Counted from the stretch's first letter, positions 1 to 8,123 are shown. The stretch is 21,453 bases of DNA from JBCDCP01 sp039181495 (GCA_039181495.1 JBCDCP010000043.1:1-21453); one strand, 5' to 3'. Numbers and translations: made by a program. The notes: generated from the letters alone by a model not told the origin.

Positions 1-780
1 ATCAAAGCTCTTCAGTTCCGGCGCGCCAGACTGGTTGTTGGCCGGCAGAAAATCCATCAACCGCCGTATCTGCAGAACCGCGTCGACATCATTGTCCCAG
101 GCCCCGTCGGCAATCGAAGACTTGGTGGTGTGAACAGATGCACCGCCGAGCTCTTCCGCCGTGACGGTTTCGTTGGTCACGGTCTTCACCACGTCGGGGC
201 CGGTGACAAACATGTAGCTCGTATCACGTACCATGAAGATGAAGTCGGTCATTGCCGGTGAATAGACATCGCCGCCAGCGCACGGCCCCATGATGAGCGA
301 GATCTGTGGAATGACACCCGACGCGATCACGTTGCGGTGGAACACCTCGCCATACCCAGCCAGCGCCGCCACACCCTCTTGAATGCGCGCGCCGCCTGCA
401 TCGAACAATCCGATGATCGGAGCCCGGTTGCGCAGGGCGAGATCCTGAACCTTCTGGATTTTTTCGGCATGAGCCTCGGACAGGGAACCGCCAAGAACGG
501 TGAAATCCTTGGCAAAGACATAGATCGGCCGACCGTTGATGGTGCCCCACCCGGTGACCACACCATCGCCGGGAATGGTTGTCTCCTGCATGCCGAAATC
601 GGTGCAGCGATGCTGCACGAACATGTCGAATTCGTCGAACGACCCTTCGTCGAGCAGCAATTCAAGCCGTTCCCGAGCCGTCAGCTTGCCACGTTTGTGT
701 TGCGCATCAATCCGGCGCTGACCGCCACCAAGACGCGCCGCTACACGCCGCTCATCGAGTTTTTCGAGAATCTCTTTCAT
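1..780 (-). CDS. pccB: Propionyl-CoA (acyl-CoA) carboxylase beta subunit, C-terminus cut off by window end
   Basis: This is the carboxyltransferase subunit of a biotin-dependent acyl-CoA carboxylase, probably propionyl-CoA carboxylase, which makes methylmalonyl-CoA in the cytoplasm. The frame is open for 260 codons from an ATG at 778-780 to base 1. The family is about 510 residues, so roughly half is present. The N-terminal region carries HKRGKLTARERLELLLD, then EFDMFVQHRCTDFGM, a glycine-rich IPGDGVVTG segment, AKDFTVLGGSLSE, FDAGGARIQEG and MGPCAGGDVYSPA. These are hallmarks of the crotonase-fold CoA-binding half. The partner pccA (biotin carboxylase) is not in view. It follows the ATP12 gene after a 91-bp gap and may have its own promoter. 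Assignment to the family is certain; propionyl over another short acyl-CoA is inferred from overall similarity. Confidence 0.93.
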   Translation of the reverse strand, partial: MKEILEKLDERRVAARLGGGQRRIDAQHKRGKLTARERLELLLDEGSFDEFDMFVQHRCTDFGMQETTIPGDGVVTGWGTINGRPIYVFAKDFTVLGGSLSEAHAEKIQKVQDLALRNRAPIIGLFDAGGARIQEGVAALAGYGEVFHRNVIASGVIPQISLIMGPCAGGDVYSPAMTDFIFMVRDTSYMFVTGPDVVKTVTNETVTAEELGGASVHTTKSSIADGAWDNDVDAVLQIRRLMDFLPANNQSGAPELKSFD

Positions 781-850
781 GCCGCCCGGCCCCTGCGTCT
801 CACGCGTCACCTAAAGTCGGGCAGTCCTAGCCGCCCCGGCAACGAATTTC

Positions 851-877
851 CACCGTCCATTCGGTGAAGTGTCACCG
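851..877 (-). other. Overlapping inverted repeats at the ATP12 gene stop codon
   Basis: In the transcript, CGGTGA (872-877, containing the stop codon) can pair with TCACCG (862-867) across a 4-base loop. The same TCACCG segment can instead pair with CGGTG (851-855) across a 6-base loop. No U-run follows, so this is not a standard intrinsic terminator. The repeats are seen in the sequence; any function is a guess. Confidence 0.3.
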
Positions 878-1648
878 ATCAAGCAGCAATATCGCTGCAT
901 CGAACTCGCGCCGCCGCTGAACACGCCGCTCAGTAGCCTCGGCATCTTCGCCCCACTGCGCGATGTTCCAATCTTCATCGACATGGGCTGCAGCCCAGAC
1001 CGCGTCACCGTCGAGTGCCCCATCCAGCAGGGCGATCAGCAATCCCGCAGAACCGGTCAGCGTGACGATGCTGGCCGCGCCCGCCAATGCAAAATCATCC
1101 AGCGGCAGAAGGCGCTCTCGCACTATCTGCTGAAGGCCAGTGTCTTGTTCCACTGCGATAATGCCGGTTGCAGTCTTCATCACGGAACCGGTCGCCTGCT
1201 CGATATGCGCAATCACCGGATCCCAAGCCTTTGCCTGCAAAGCGACAAGCGCAGTCGGATGTTCAGCGCGATAACAGACAAGATCGCTCAGGATGAAGGA
1301 GGCGGTCTGGGCCGCCACCGCATCTCTTTCCTGGGATACGCCATCAAGCGCGGTGTTGACGATCCGTGTCACCGGCATCGCGCCGGGCACGATGTAGTCA
1401 CCCTGGCTGCCCCACTCGGCTGCGAGCGTGTCCGCAATCTGGCTGCGAGGAACGATGATGGGTGCTTTGGCCGGGCTGCGCAGAGGTCGACCATCAAGCT
1501 GCAGTTCGAAACCATGCGGCACCGCCTCGATCGAAACTGTCTTGTAGAACCGCTTTGGCCGTTCGGCCTCCGCCTGCTTTCGTGCAAGCGCATAAGGATC
1601 GCTTGCACGCTGGGAGGCGCTCCCGGGATCATTTGGTGAATTGGTCAT
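872..1648 (-). CDS. ATP12-family F1-ATPase assembly chaperone
   Basis: The 258-residue product matches the ATP12 family, whose mitochondrial members bind the F1 alpha subunit before it enters the ATP synthase F1 sector. Recognisable signatures are the N-terminal RFYKTVSIE and FELQLDGRPLRSPAK segment, LAAEWGSQGDYI, MPVTRIVNTALD, and the core DLVCYRAEHP with a following WDPVI. The C-terminal TGSAGLLIALLDG helix and DEDWNIAQWGED also fit. The length is typical for bacterial members. The ATG overlaps the HAD gene stop as ATGA (1645-1648), indicating translational coupling. The bacterial role is inferred from the mitochondrial family. Confidence 0.92.
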   Translation of the reverse strand: MTNSPNDPGSASQRASDPYALARKQAEAERPKRFYKTVSIEAVPHGFELQLDGRPLRSPAKAPIIVPRSQIADTLAAEWGSQGDYIVPGAMPVTRIVNTALDGVSQERDAVAAQTASFILSDLVCYRAEHPTALVALQAKAWDPVIAHIEQATGSVMKTATGIIAVEQDTGLQQIVRERLLPLDDFALAGAASIVTLTGSAGLLIALLDGALDGDAVWAAAHVDEDWNIAQWGEDAEATERRVQRRREFDAAILLLDR

Positions 1649-2328
1649 GTTCGGTCTTCGCCCGGCGCATCGTTGAACTGGGCGTCCAACAACCGCAGCA
1701 GATGGGGGTAGTCATCAGCAACATGCAAAGCGCCCGCTGGTCTGAGATGTGCTGCATCATGATAGCCCCAGGCGACTCCAATGGCCGGAATCTTGGCGGC
1801 TGACGCCATCTCCATATCGAAAACGGTGTCGCCGATCATGACAGCGCGAGCGGCGTCGATCCCGCTTTCCGACAACGCCTCAAACAGCATTGCGGGATGC
1901 GGCTTTGAGGGGTGATTGTCAGCGGTCTGTATGGTCACGAAGCGGCCTTGCAGGTCAAAGCGTTCGAGCACCCTGTCGACGCCCCGGCGCGACTTGCCGG
2001 TGGCGATGCCGAGCAAGACGTCATCACGTGCTGACAGCTGGTCCAACACATGATCCGCGCCCGGATAAAGGGGTTCATTATGTGCAGGATCAGACCGTAG
2101 TTCGAAGAACGCAGCCTTGTAGCTCTCGGTCAGACTATCGATTGTGGACTGATCAGCGCCAGTGAGAGCCTGCATGGCCTCGCGCAGTGACAACCCGACA
2201 ATTGAGAGCGTTTCCTGGCGGGACGGCGGCTGTGCGCCGATTGCCGCAAAGGCACAGTCCATGGCCGCGACGATCATGTGCTGGCTATCGACCAGCGTAC
2301 CATCAACATCGAAAACGACCAGCTTCAC
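1645..2328 (-). CDS. HAD-superfamily phosphatase, phosphoglycolate phosphatase-like
   Basis: This 227-residue cytoplasmic hydrolase has all four HAD motifs. They are DVDGT (nucleophile Asp7 and acid/base Asp9), GIATGKS (motif II Thr), the KPHPAM lysine of motif III, and GDTVFDMEMA (motif IV Mg-binding acids). A helical cap lies between motifs I and II, as in the Gph/PGMB subfamily. The start is GTG at 2326-2328; a purine-rich GGGACGGAA lies just upstream and there is no closer ATG. The gene follows the pseudouridine synthase after 19 bp and overlaps the ATP12 chaperone by four bases. The substrate cannot be read from sequence; phosphoglycolate or another small phosphomonoester is possible. 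Confidence 0.88.
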   Translation of the reverse strand: MKLVVFDVDGTLVDSQHMIVAAMDCAFAAIGAQPPSRQETLSIVGLSLREAMQALTGADQSTIDSLTESYKAAFFELRSDPAHNEPLYPGADHVLDQLSARDDVLLGIATGKSRRGVDRVLERFDLQGRFVTIQTADNHPSKPHPAMLFEALSESGIDAARAVMIGDTVFDMEMASAAKIPAIGVAWGYHDAAHLRPAGALHVADDYPHLLRLLDAQFNDAPGEDRT

Positions 2329-2347
2329 TGCGTCTTCCGTCCCGTCG

Positions 2348-3343
2348 TCACTGGTCGAGAACCTCCAGCATGGCCGAATCCTGATCCGCCGCCGAGAATC
2401 CGAAGAACGCGTTTGCCGCGTCCAGATGCGGCGGCAAGGGAGCCGTCACCTCCATCGGCGCCGCGGTTTTTGGGTGCCGGAAACGGATCATGCGCGCGTG
2501 GAGGTGCAATTGCTTTGCAAGCAGGCCCGGCATCGCTTCTGGCGCTCCGTACTTGATATCACCGAGGATCGGACAACCAATCTCGGCCATATGAACCCGC
2601 AACTGGTGCTGACGGCCCGTTACCGGCCTGAGAACAACCAGAGCCGCTGTCGCTGCGGCATGGTCGGCAACAGCATAGTGTGTCAGTGCAGTCTGGGCGC
2701 CCTCCTCGCCACGGCTCGCCGGCCGAACCTTGTCCTGTCCGCGCATGGGCGATTTCACCAGAGGCAGATCGATCGTCCCACGATCAGGTTGCGGCACACC
2801 GGCAACAACGGCCCAGTAGATCTTGTCCACCTGCCGTCCGGCCAGCGCCTTGCCGAGAGCCGCCGCACCTGAACGTTTCTTGGCACAGACCAGCACGCCT
2901 GACGTATCCCGGTCCAGCCGATGCACCAGCCGTGGCCGCTCGCCATGTTTCTCCAGTGCCGCCAGCATGCCGTCGATGTGTCGCCGGGTCTTTGATCCGC
3001 CTTGCACAGCAAGCCCCGCCGGCTTGTTGAGTATCAGGATATCCTTGTCCTCATAAAGCGTCATGTCAGCCAGCTCAGACGCATCGGACCTGCGCTGGCG
3101 CGGATCAGGCTGCGATCTCGGCGGCCCCTCCTCACCGGAATGAACAAGCTGCGGCGGGATACGGACTTTCTGGCCCGCTTTAAGCCGGTCCTGTGCTTTC
3201 GCCCGTGCGCCATCAACCCGCACCTGACCGGTGCGCAGCAGCTTCTGCAACGCACCTTGCGTGAGCGCGGGAAACCGGGTGCGCAGCCACCGATCGAGCC
3301 GCATGCCCGCTTCATCGGGACCAGTTGAAAGTGTTTCGGCCAT
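2348..3343 (-). CDS. rluC: RluA-family 23S rRNA pseudouridine synthase, RluC-like
   Basis: This 331-residue enzyme converts specific uridines in large-subunit rRNA to pseudouridine. An S4 RNA-binding domain occupies about residues 14-62 (MRLDRWLRTRFP, LLRTGQVRVDG). The catalytic domain follows: ILNKPAGLAVQGG, then HRLDRDTSG with the catalytic aspartate at residue 144, and GRQHQLRVHMAEIGCPILGD near the C-terminal third. The S4 plus catalytic layout fits RluC or RluD; RluC is favoured from family resemblance. The ATG at 3341-3343 shares one base with the crcB stop (TGATG), so translation is probably coupled. Confidence 0.9.
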   Translation of the reverse strand: MAETLSTGPDEAGMRLDRWLRTRFPALTQGALQKLLRTGQVRVDGARAKAQDRLKAGQKVRIPPQLVHSGEEGPPRSQPDPRQRRSDASELADMTLYEDKDILILNKPAGLAVQGGSKTRRHIDGMLAALEKHGERPRLVHRLDRDTSGVLVCAKKRSGAAALGKALAGRQVDKIYWAVVAGVPQPDRGTIDLPLVKSPMRGQDKVRPASRGEEGAQTALTHYAVADHAAATAALVVLRPVTGRQHQLRVHMAEIGCPILGDIKYGAPEAMPGLLAKQLHLHARMIRFRHPKTAAPMEVTAPLPPHLDAANAFFGFSAADQDSAMLEVLDQ

Positions 3344-3723
3344 CAGGCGACCGCGCGGACAATCAGAAAGCCCAGCATGCAGCCGCCAACAGACAACAGC
3401 ACCGAGGCCAGAACATAAGCCGCAGCGAGTCCGGTTTCCCCGCGCTCAAACAGACTCAGCGCATCGAGCGAGAATGCAGAAAAGGTCGTGAACCCACCGA
3501 GGACGCCGGTGATCGCGAAAGCGCGCATAGCCGGTCCGCTGTCGCCGCGCTCGATCATGGCGAAGGCGAAAACGGCAATAAGGAACGATCCAACAACGTT
3601 GACGATCAGAGTGCCCCACGGAAACGCCGTTCCGAAGCTCGTGGTGGCCCAGTGTCCGACCAAGTAGCGGCCCATTGCCCCCAGAGCACCGCCAGCGGCA
3701 ACCGATGCGAGAATCGAGATCAA
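3343..3723 (-). CDS. crcB: CrcB/FluC fluoride ion channel
   Basis: This 126-residue inner-membrane protein has four predicted hydrophobic helices and the family signatures GGALGAMGRYLVG, GTLIVNVVGSF (the conserved Asn) and GVLGGFTTFSAFS (the Phe/Ser-Thr track of the pore). FluC channels work as antiparallel dimers that export fluoride. The chosen start is TTG at 3721-3723, which overlaps the rarA stop as TTGA. A GGAG lies about 10 bases upstream, and no ATG or GTG in frame fits the family N-terminus better. No fluoride riboswitch is visible, and none would be expected inside this coupled gene set. Confidence 0.93.
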   Translation of the reverse strand: MISILASVAAGGALGAMGRYLVGHWATTSFGTAFPWGTLIVNVVGSFLIAVFAFAMIERGDSGPAMRAFAITGVLGGFTTFSAFSLDALSLFERGETGLAAAYVLASVLLSVGGCMLGFLIVRAVA

Positions 3724-5057
3724 GGCGCCTGTTCTCCGTCATTGGACGCAGCCCATTCAGCCCGCTTTCTGGCGAACCACTCAAGCCGCTTGCGGATATC
3801 CCGCTCGAAGCCGCGATCCGGCGGTTCGTAGTAGGTCTCCCGGCCCATGTCATCGGGGAAGTAGCTCTGTCCGGACATGCCATCCGCCATATTGTGGTCG
3901 TAGGCGTAGTCCGCTCCGTAACCCTGCTCTTTCATCAGCCGGGTCGGCGCATTGAGGATCGTCTTGGGCGGCGGCAGAGATCCGTGCTCCCTCGCCGACC
4001 GGCTGGCCGACTTGTAAGCGACATAGACGCCGTTCGATTTGGGAGCGACCGCGAGGTAGACGGCAGCCTGCGCGAGCGCCAGCTCGCCTTCCGGTGAACC
4101 CAGGAACTGAAAGGAGTCCCGCGCTGCAATCGTCATCGGCAGCGCCTGCGGATCAGCGAGACCTATGTCCTCGGATGCCATACGCACAAGCCTGCGTGCA
4201 ACATAGAGTGGGTCTTCTCCGCCCGCGAACATGCGACACAGATAGTATAGCGCAGCATCCGGGTCGGAGCCCCGGATCGACTTGTGCAGCGCCGAGATGA
4301 GATTGTAGTGCCCATCCTTCGACTTGTCGTAGATCGGTGCACGCCGCTGGATCAGCTCCGTCAGCGCAGCGGTGTCAAAATCGTCGCCCTCGCGCGCGGC
4401 GCGCCACACATCCTCGGCCAGTGTCAGAGCGGCCCGGCCATCGCCATCGACCATACCGATCAGCGCGTCGCGGGCGTCATCGGTGAGTGGCAGGCCTTTG
4501 CCCATTTCATTTTCGGCGCGGGAGAGGATCGAATACAGAGCGTCGTGATCGAGCGCGGTGAGCACCAATACATGCGCCCGGCTGAGCAGTGCCGAGGTTA
4601 GCTCGAAGGACGGATTCTCGGTTGTCGCCCCGATCAGGGTAATCGTGCCGTCTTCCATCACGGGAAGAAAAGCATCGAGCTGTGCCCGGTTGAACCTGTG
4701 AATTTCATCGACGAACAGGATCGTGCCCTGCCCGACCGCCCGGCGGTCGCGCCCCTCAGCGAACAGCTTCTTCAGATCGTTGACGCCTGAGAAGATCGCC
4801 GAGACCTGCTCGAATTGCTGGTTCCCGGTTTGGGCAATGAGACGGGCCAGTGTGGTCTTGCCGGTGCCCGGCGGCCCCCACAGGATCAGGGAACCGAGAC
4901 TGCCGCCTTCCAGCATACGGGTCAGAGTGCCATCCGGGCCGATCAGATGCTGCTGACCGGCCACATCGGCAAGAGTCTTCGGTCGCAAACGATCGGCCAG
5001 AGGAGCAGGCACGGCCTCGTCGAGACCGCCTGCCTCGAAGAGCGATTCCGCCGGCAT
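3720..5057 (-). CDS. rarA: Replication-associated recombination protein A (RarA/MgsA), AAA+ ATPase
   Basis: RarA acts at stalled replication forks and is related to clamp-loader ATPases and eukaryotic WRNIP1. The 445-residue product shows ADRLRPKTLADVAGQQHL, Walker A GPPGTGKT (about residues 61-68), Walker B ILFVDEIHRFN (about 113-123), sensor 1 GATTENPS, and an arginine-finger candidate in LLSRA (Arg160). A SCSDPDA-like region is followed by the C-terminal tetramerisation domain, including AVAPKSNGVY and YAYDH. Length is normal for the family. The ATG is three bases after the stop of the upstream protease gene, and the stop overlaps crcB. Assignment is secure. Confidence 0.97.
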   Translation of the reverse strand: MPAESLFEAGGLDEAVPAPLADRLRPKTLADVAGQQHLIGPDGTLTRMLEGGSLGSLILWGPPGTGKTTLARLIAQTGNQQFEQVSAIFSGVNDLKKLFAEGRDRRAVGQGTILFVDEIHRFNRAQLDAFLPVMEDGTITLIGATTENPSFELTSALLSRAHVLVLTALDHDALYSILSRAENEMGKGLPLTDDARDALIGMVDGDGRAALTLAEDVWRAAREGDDFDTAALTELIQRRAPIYDKSKDGHYNLISALHKSIRGSDPDAALYYLCRMFAGGEDPLYVARRLVRMASEDIGLADPQALPMTIAARDSFQFLGSPEGELALAQAAVYLAVAPKSNGVYVAYKSASRSAREHGSLPPPKTILNAPTRLMKEQGYGADYAYDHNMADGMSGQSYFPDDMGRETYYEPPDRGFERDIRKRLEWFARKRAEWAASNDGEQAP

Positions 5058-5060
5058 GGC

Positions 5061-6491
5061 CTAGCCACCGAAAACGCTTGAGATCCGGCGCCCGCCCCGA
5101 TTGATTTCAACGCGCCAAAGCCGCGAGGGTTGCGCTGTCAGCGCAGCGAGGTCAGATGTATCGGAAACGGAGCGGTCATTGACGGACAGCACAATGTCGC
5201 CGCGGGCAAGATTGATGGCACGGGCCGGCGAACGGCGTGCCACGTCAAGCACGACGACGCCCGTTTCAGGCAGCGACATGCCGATTTCCTCGACCAGTGC
5301 CGGAGAGAGATTGGCAACAGACGCACCAGCAAAAGGGGATGGCCCGTCAATCAGTCGGACATCGCGCGGCGGCGTCTCAGGCGCAGACCCCAGTGGCATT
5401 GACAGGGTCCGTTGCTGGCGGTCTCTCAGCACCGCCAATTCGGCTCGGTCGCCAAGACCACGGATAGACAGCCGGTAGCGCAGTGACTGCTCGTCGGCCA
5501 CTTCCCGGCCATCGACGCTGAGAATGATGTCGCCAGGCCGGAGGCCGGCATCTTCGGCCGGGCTGCCGCGCCGTACCTCGGACACGATGACGCCAACCGG
5601 GCGAGACAAACCAAGCGAACGGGCGATTTCCGATGTCACAGGCTGCAACTGCGCACCGACCCAGGGCCGCTGAACCGGGGTCCCCTCAATGGCTGATGTG
5701 ACCACCAGTTGGACCATCTCGGCTGGAATCGCAAAGCCAATGCCGATCGATCCGCCGTCACGGGAAAAGATGGCTGGATTGATGCCCAACAGCCGACCTG
5801 ACATGTCAACCAGCGCACCTCCGGAATTGCCCCGGTTGATCGCTGCATCGGTCTGCAGGAAGAAGCCCATATCGTTGATGCTGGCCTGCGTCCTCGGCCG
5901 CGCCGATACAATGCCGCTGGTCACCGTCTGGCCGACACCGAACGGGTTGCCAATGGCAAGGACAAGATCGCCGACTTCCAGCGTATCGGACCCGCCAAAC
6001 GCTACCGAAGGCAGGAGGTCATCGACGCCGCGCAGCCGCATGACAGCAAGATCGCTGCGCTCATCCTTGAGCAACACCTCGGCCTCGAATTCGCGTCGGT
6101 CGTTCAACGCAACGCGAATTTCCGTGGCACCATCGATGACATGGTTGTTGGTCACGACCAGACCATCGGCACCAACAATGACGCCGGACCCGAGCGAATT
6201 GACCACACGCTCGCGCGGCATGCCGAAATTCGGCGAGCCGAAGAACCGCTGAAAGAAGGGGTCGTCGAACATCGCCGGACGCCGCTGCTGAACAGTGCGG
6301 CTGGCGTACACATTGACCACAGCCGGGGCGACGGTTCGGACAACGGGCGCATAGCTGAGTTGGATTTGCTGGTCATCCTCCGGTGCTATACGCAATGCCT
6401 GTGCATTCACGTATGTCGGAAGGCTCAAAAGCACCGCCACCAGCATGGCGATGCCGGGCACAGAGGAATACCGAATCATCAAACAGCGCAT
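5061..6491 (-). CDS. Periplasmic Do/HtrA-family serine protease (DegP/DegQ-like)
   Basis: This is an exported chaperone-protease that degrades misfolded envelope proteins. From the ATG at 6489-6491 it has 476 residues. A signal peptide (hydrophobic stretch GIAMLVAVLLSLP, cleavage near VNA-QA) is followed by a trypsin-like domain with His117 in TNNHVIDG, Asp147 in RSDLAVM and Ser223 in GNSGGAL. Two PDZ domains follow, the first around PAEDAGLRPGDIILSV and the second around RSPARAINLARGDIVLSV. The open frame extends upstream to a TTG at 6558-6560, but that would put 23 polar residues before the signal peptide. An ATG at 6477-6479 is also possible. No strong ribosome-binding site separates the candidates. 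DegP versus DegQ cannot be decided. Confidence 0.94.
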   Translation of the reverse strand: MRCLMIRYSSVPGIAMLVAVLLSLPTYVNAQALRIAPEDDQQIQLSYAPVVRTVAPAVVNVYASRTVQQRRPAMFDDPFFQRFFGSPNFGMPRERVVNSLGSGVIVGADGLVVTNNHVIDGATEIRVALNDRREFEAEVLLKDERSDLAVMRLRGVDDLLPSVAFGGSDTLEVGDLVLAIGNPFGVGQTVTSGIVSARPRTQASINDMGFFLQTDAAINRGNSGGALVDMSGRLLGINPAIFSRDGGSIGIGFAIPAEMVQLVVTSAIEGTPVQRPWVGAQLQPVTSEIARSLGLSRPVGVIVSEVRRGSPAEDAGLRPGDIILSVDGREVADEQSLRYRLSIRGLGDRAELAVLRDRQQRTLSMPLGSAPETPPRDVRLIDGPSPFAGASVANLSPALVEEIGMSLPETGVVVLDVARRSPARAINLARGDIVLSVNDRSVSDTSDLAALTAQPSRLWRVEINRGGRRISSVFGG

Positions 6492-6534
6492 GGCCAGGAG
6501 ATAGGGATCAATCGACCTAGTGGCTAGCACGAGG

Positions 6535-6560
6535 TTGGGGCACGCACGAGCCCCATTCAA
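6535..6560 (-). promoter_or_regulatory. Candidate heat-shock-type promoter upstream of the Deg protease gene
   Basis: Read on the minus strand, TTGAAT (6555-6560) and CCCCAA (6535-6540) are separated so that TTGAA and CCCCAA are 15 bases apart. This resembles the RpoH pattern of TTGAA then CCCCAT. A start of transcription just downstream would give a leader of about 35-40 bases before the ATG at 6491. The -10 part overlaps the right arm of an inverted repeat. This is pattern matching by eye and the evidence is weak. Confidence 0.28.
6536..6555 (-). repeat. Inverted repeat between rplQ and the protease gene
   Basis: TGGGGC (6536-6541) and GCCCCA (6550-6555) form a 6-bp stem with an 8-base loop, 23 bases beyond the rplQ stop. 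No U-tract follows in the direction of transcription, so it is a poor intrinsic terminator. It may be the end of the ribosomal transcript only if termination is factor-dependent. Confidence 0.35.
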
Positions 6561-6578
6561 TAAACCCGGAAAGCTGGC

Positions 6579-7013
6579 CTATGCCGGCGCAGCGGCCTCT
6601 TCGAACGCTTCCATGGCCTCGTTGCGTGCCCGATCCTCTGCGCCCTTGGCGTCCGCATCGCGGTCAACCAGCTCGATAACCGCTACGGGCGCATTGTCCC
6701 CATAGCGGAAGCCAGCACGCAGCACACGGGTATAGCCACCCTTGCGATCCTGATAACGGGGGCCAAGCGTTCCGAACAGCTTGCGGACGGCATCCTGATC
6801 ACGGATCTGGCTGATCGCCTGACGGCGCGCATGCAGATCACCGCGTTTAGCTAGCGTAATCAGCTTGTCGGCGATCGGCTTCAGGTCTTTGGCCTTGGGC
6901 AGCGTCGTCACGATCTGCTCATGGGTGATCAGTGAAGCCGCCATATTGGCGAACATCGCCTTGCGGTGCGATACGCTGCGGTTCAGGCGGCGTCCAGATT
7001 TCCCGTGACGCAT
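6579..7013 (-). CDS. rplQ: 50S ribosomal protein L17
   Basis: L17 is a large-subunit protein near the exit-tunnel side. The 144-residue product begins MRHGKSGRRLNRS, followed by HRKAMFANMAASL and the GGYTRVLRAGFRYGDNAPVAVIEL core that identifies the family. The start at 7011-7013 is chosen over a GTG three codons upstream because it gives the family N-terminus and has GGAG eight bases ahead. The C-terminal tail (EEAAAPA) is a short acidic/alanine extension. It is the last gene of the alpha block, after rpoA. Confidence 0.97.
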   Translation of the reverse strand: MRHGKSGRRLNRSVSHRKAMFANMAASLITHEQIVTTLPKAKDLKPIADKLITLAKRGDLHARRQAISQIRDQDAVRKLFGTLGPRYQDRKGGYTRVLRAGFRYGDNAPVAVIELVDRDADAKGAEDRARNEAMEAFEEAAAPA

Positions 7014-7035
7014 GGGTCTCACTCCGTTCTCGGGC

Positions 7036-7052
7036 GCGCCTCTCGGTGGCGC
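7036..7052 (-). other. Small hairpin in the rpoA-rplQ gap
   Basis: GCGCC (7036-7040) and GGCGC (7048-7052) form a perfect 5-bp stem with a 7-base loop, about 20 bases before the rplQ start and close upstream of its ribosome-binding site. The gap is very GC-rich, so a stem of this size could arise by chance. Confidence 0.25.
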
Positions 7053-7106
7053 ATTGAGGGGTCAGAGGAGCCTCCCGGCGGCCCTGCCCCGTCCCATCCT
7101 GTGGAC

Positions 7107-8123
7107 TTAGTAGTGTTCTTCGTAGCGCTTGGCGAGGTCTTCGATGTTCTCCGGCGGCCAGCCGGTGACTTCCATGCCAAGATGCAGACCCATCTGGGCC
7201 AGCACTTCCTTGATTTCGTTGAGAGACTTGCGGCCAAAGTTCGGCGTGCGCAGCATCTCGGATTCCGTCTTCTGGATCAGATCGCCGATATAGACAATGT
7301 TGTCGTTCTTCAGGCAGTTGGCCGAACGCACCGAGAGCTCGAGTTCGTCGACCTTCTTCAGAAGTGCCGGATTGAATGCCAGATCGGGCACTTCCGGCTG
7401 CGCGGTTTCGGCCTTCGGCTCCTCGAAATTGACGAAGATCTGAAGCTGGTCCTGCAGGATGCGTGCAGCATAGGCCACGGCATCTTCCGGGGTCAGCGAG
7501 CCATCGGTTTCAAGCTGAAGGGTCAGCTTGTCATAGTCGAGGATCTGGCCCTCACGGGTGGCTTCCACCTTGTAGGAGACCCGCCGCACGGGACTGTACA
7601 GGCTGTCGACCGGGATCAGGCCGATCGGTGCATCATCGGGGCGATTGCGGTCCGCCGGCACATAGCCCTTGCCGGTGTTGACCGTGAACTCGATCCGGAT
7701 CTCGGCGTTGTCATCCAGCGTGCAGAGCTGCAGATCCGGATTAAGGATCTCGACGTCGCCAACAGTCTGGATATCCGCTGCAGTCACCACACCAGGACCC
7801 TGCTTGCGCAACACCATACGCTTCGGGCCGTCGCCTTCCATCCGGATGGCGATGTCCTTGATGTTGATGACGATATCGGTGACGTCTTCGCGCACACCGG
7901 GGATCGAAGAGAATTCGTGCAATACGCCGTCGATCTGAACCGAAGTGACCGCTGCACCCTGCAACGACGACAAGAGGATACGACGCAGGCTGTTGCCCAG
8001 CGTCATCCCGAAACCGCGCTCAAGTGGTTCGGCGACAATGGTCGCCTCACGCTGCGGATCGAAACCCGGAGATACCTCAAGCTTGTTCGGCTTGATCAGC
8101 TCTTGCCAATTCTTCTCAATCAC
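7107..8123 (-). CDS. rpoA: DNA-directed RNA polymerase alpha subunit
   Basis: The alpha subunit nucleates RNA polymerase assembly and contacts activators and UP elements. From the GTG at 8121-8123 the protein has 338 residues, the usual alphaproteobacterial length, beginning (M)IEKNWQELIKPNKLEV. The N-terminal assembly domain has LERGFGMTLGNSLRRILLSS. The C-terminal domain has SVRSANCLKN, where Arg266 corresponds to the E. coli DNA-contact Arg265, plus TPNFGRKSLNEIKEVL. GTG is preferred over an ATG 27 codons upstream because it matches the conserved N-terminus and follows AGGAAGGGA. Assignment is certain. Confidence 0.98.
   Translation of the reverse strand: MIEKNWQELIKPNKLEVSPGFDPQREATIVAEPLERGFGMTLGNSLRRILLSSLQGAAVTSVQIDGVLHEFSSIPGVREDVTDIVINIKDIAIRMEGDGPKRMVLRKQGPGVVTAADIQTVGDVEILNPDLQLCTLDDNAEIRIEFTVNTGKGYVPADRNRPDDAPIGLIPVDSLYSPVRRVSYKVEATREGQILDYDKLTLQLETDGSLTPEDAVAYAARILQDQLQIFVNFEEPKAETAQPEVPDLAFNPALLKKVDELELSVRSANCLKNDNIVYIGDLIQKTESEMLRTPNFGRKSLNEIKEVLAQMGLHLGMEVTGWPPENIEDLAKRYEEHY

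Noticed and set aside
6536..6555. Inverted repeat after rplQ as the intrinsic terminator of the ribosomal operon
   Set aside because: The 6-bp stem has no U-run after it in the direction of transcription. It is listed only as a repeat.
6492..6560. TTG start for the Deg protease giving 499 residues
   Set aside because: It would place 23 mostly polar residues ahead of the signal peptide. The ATG codons at 6491 or 6479 give a normal exported protein.
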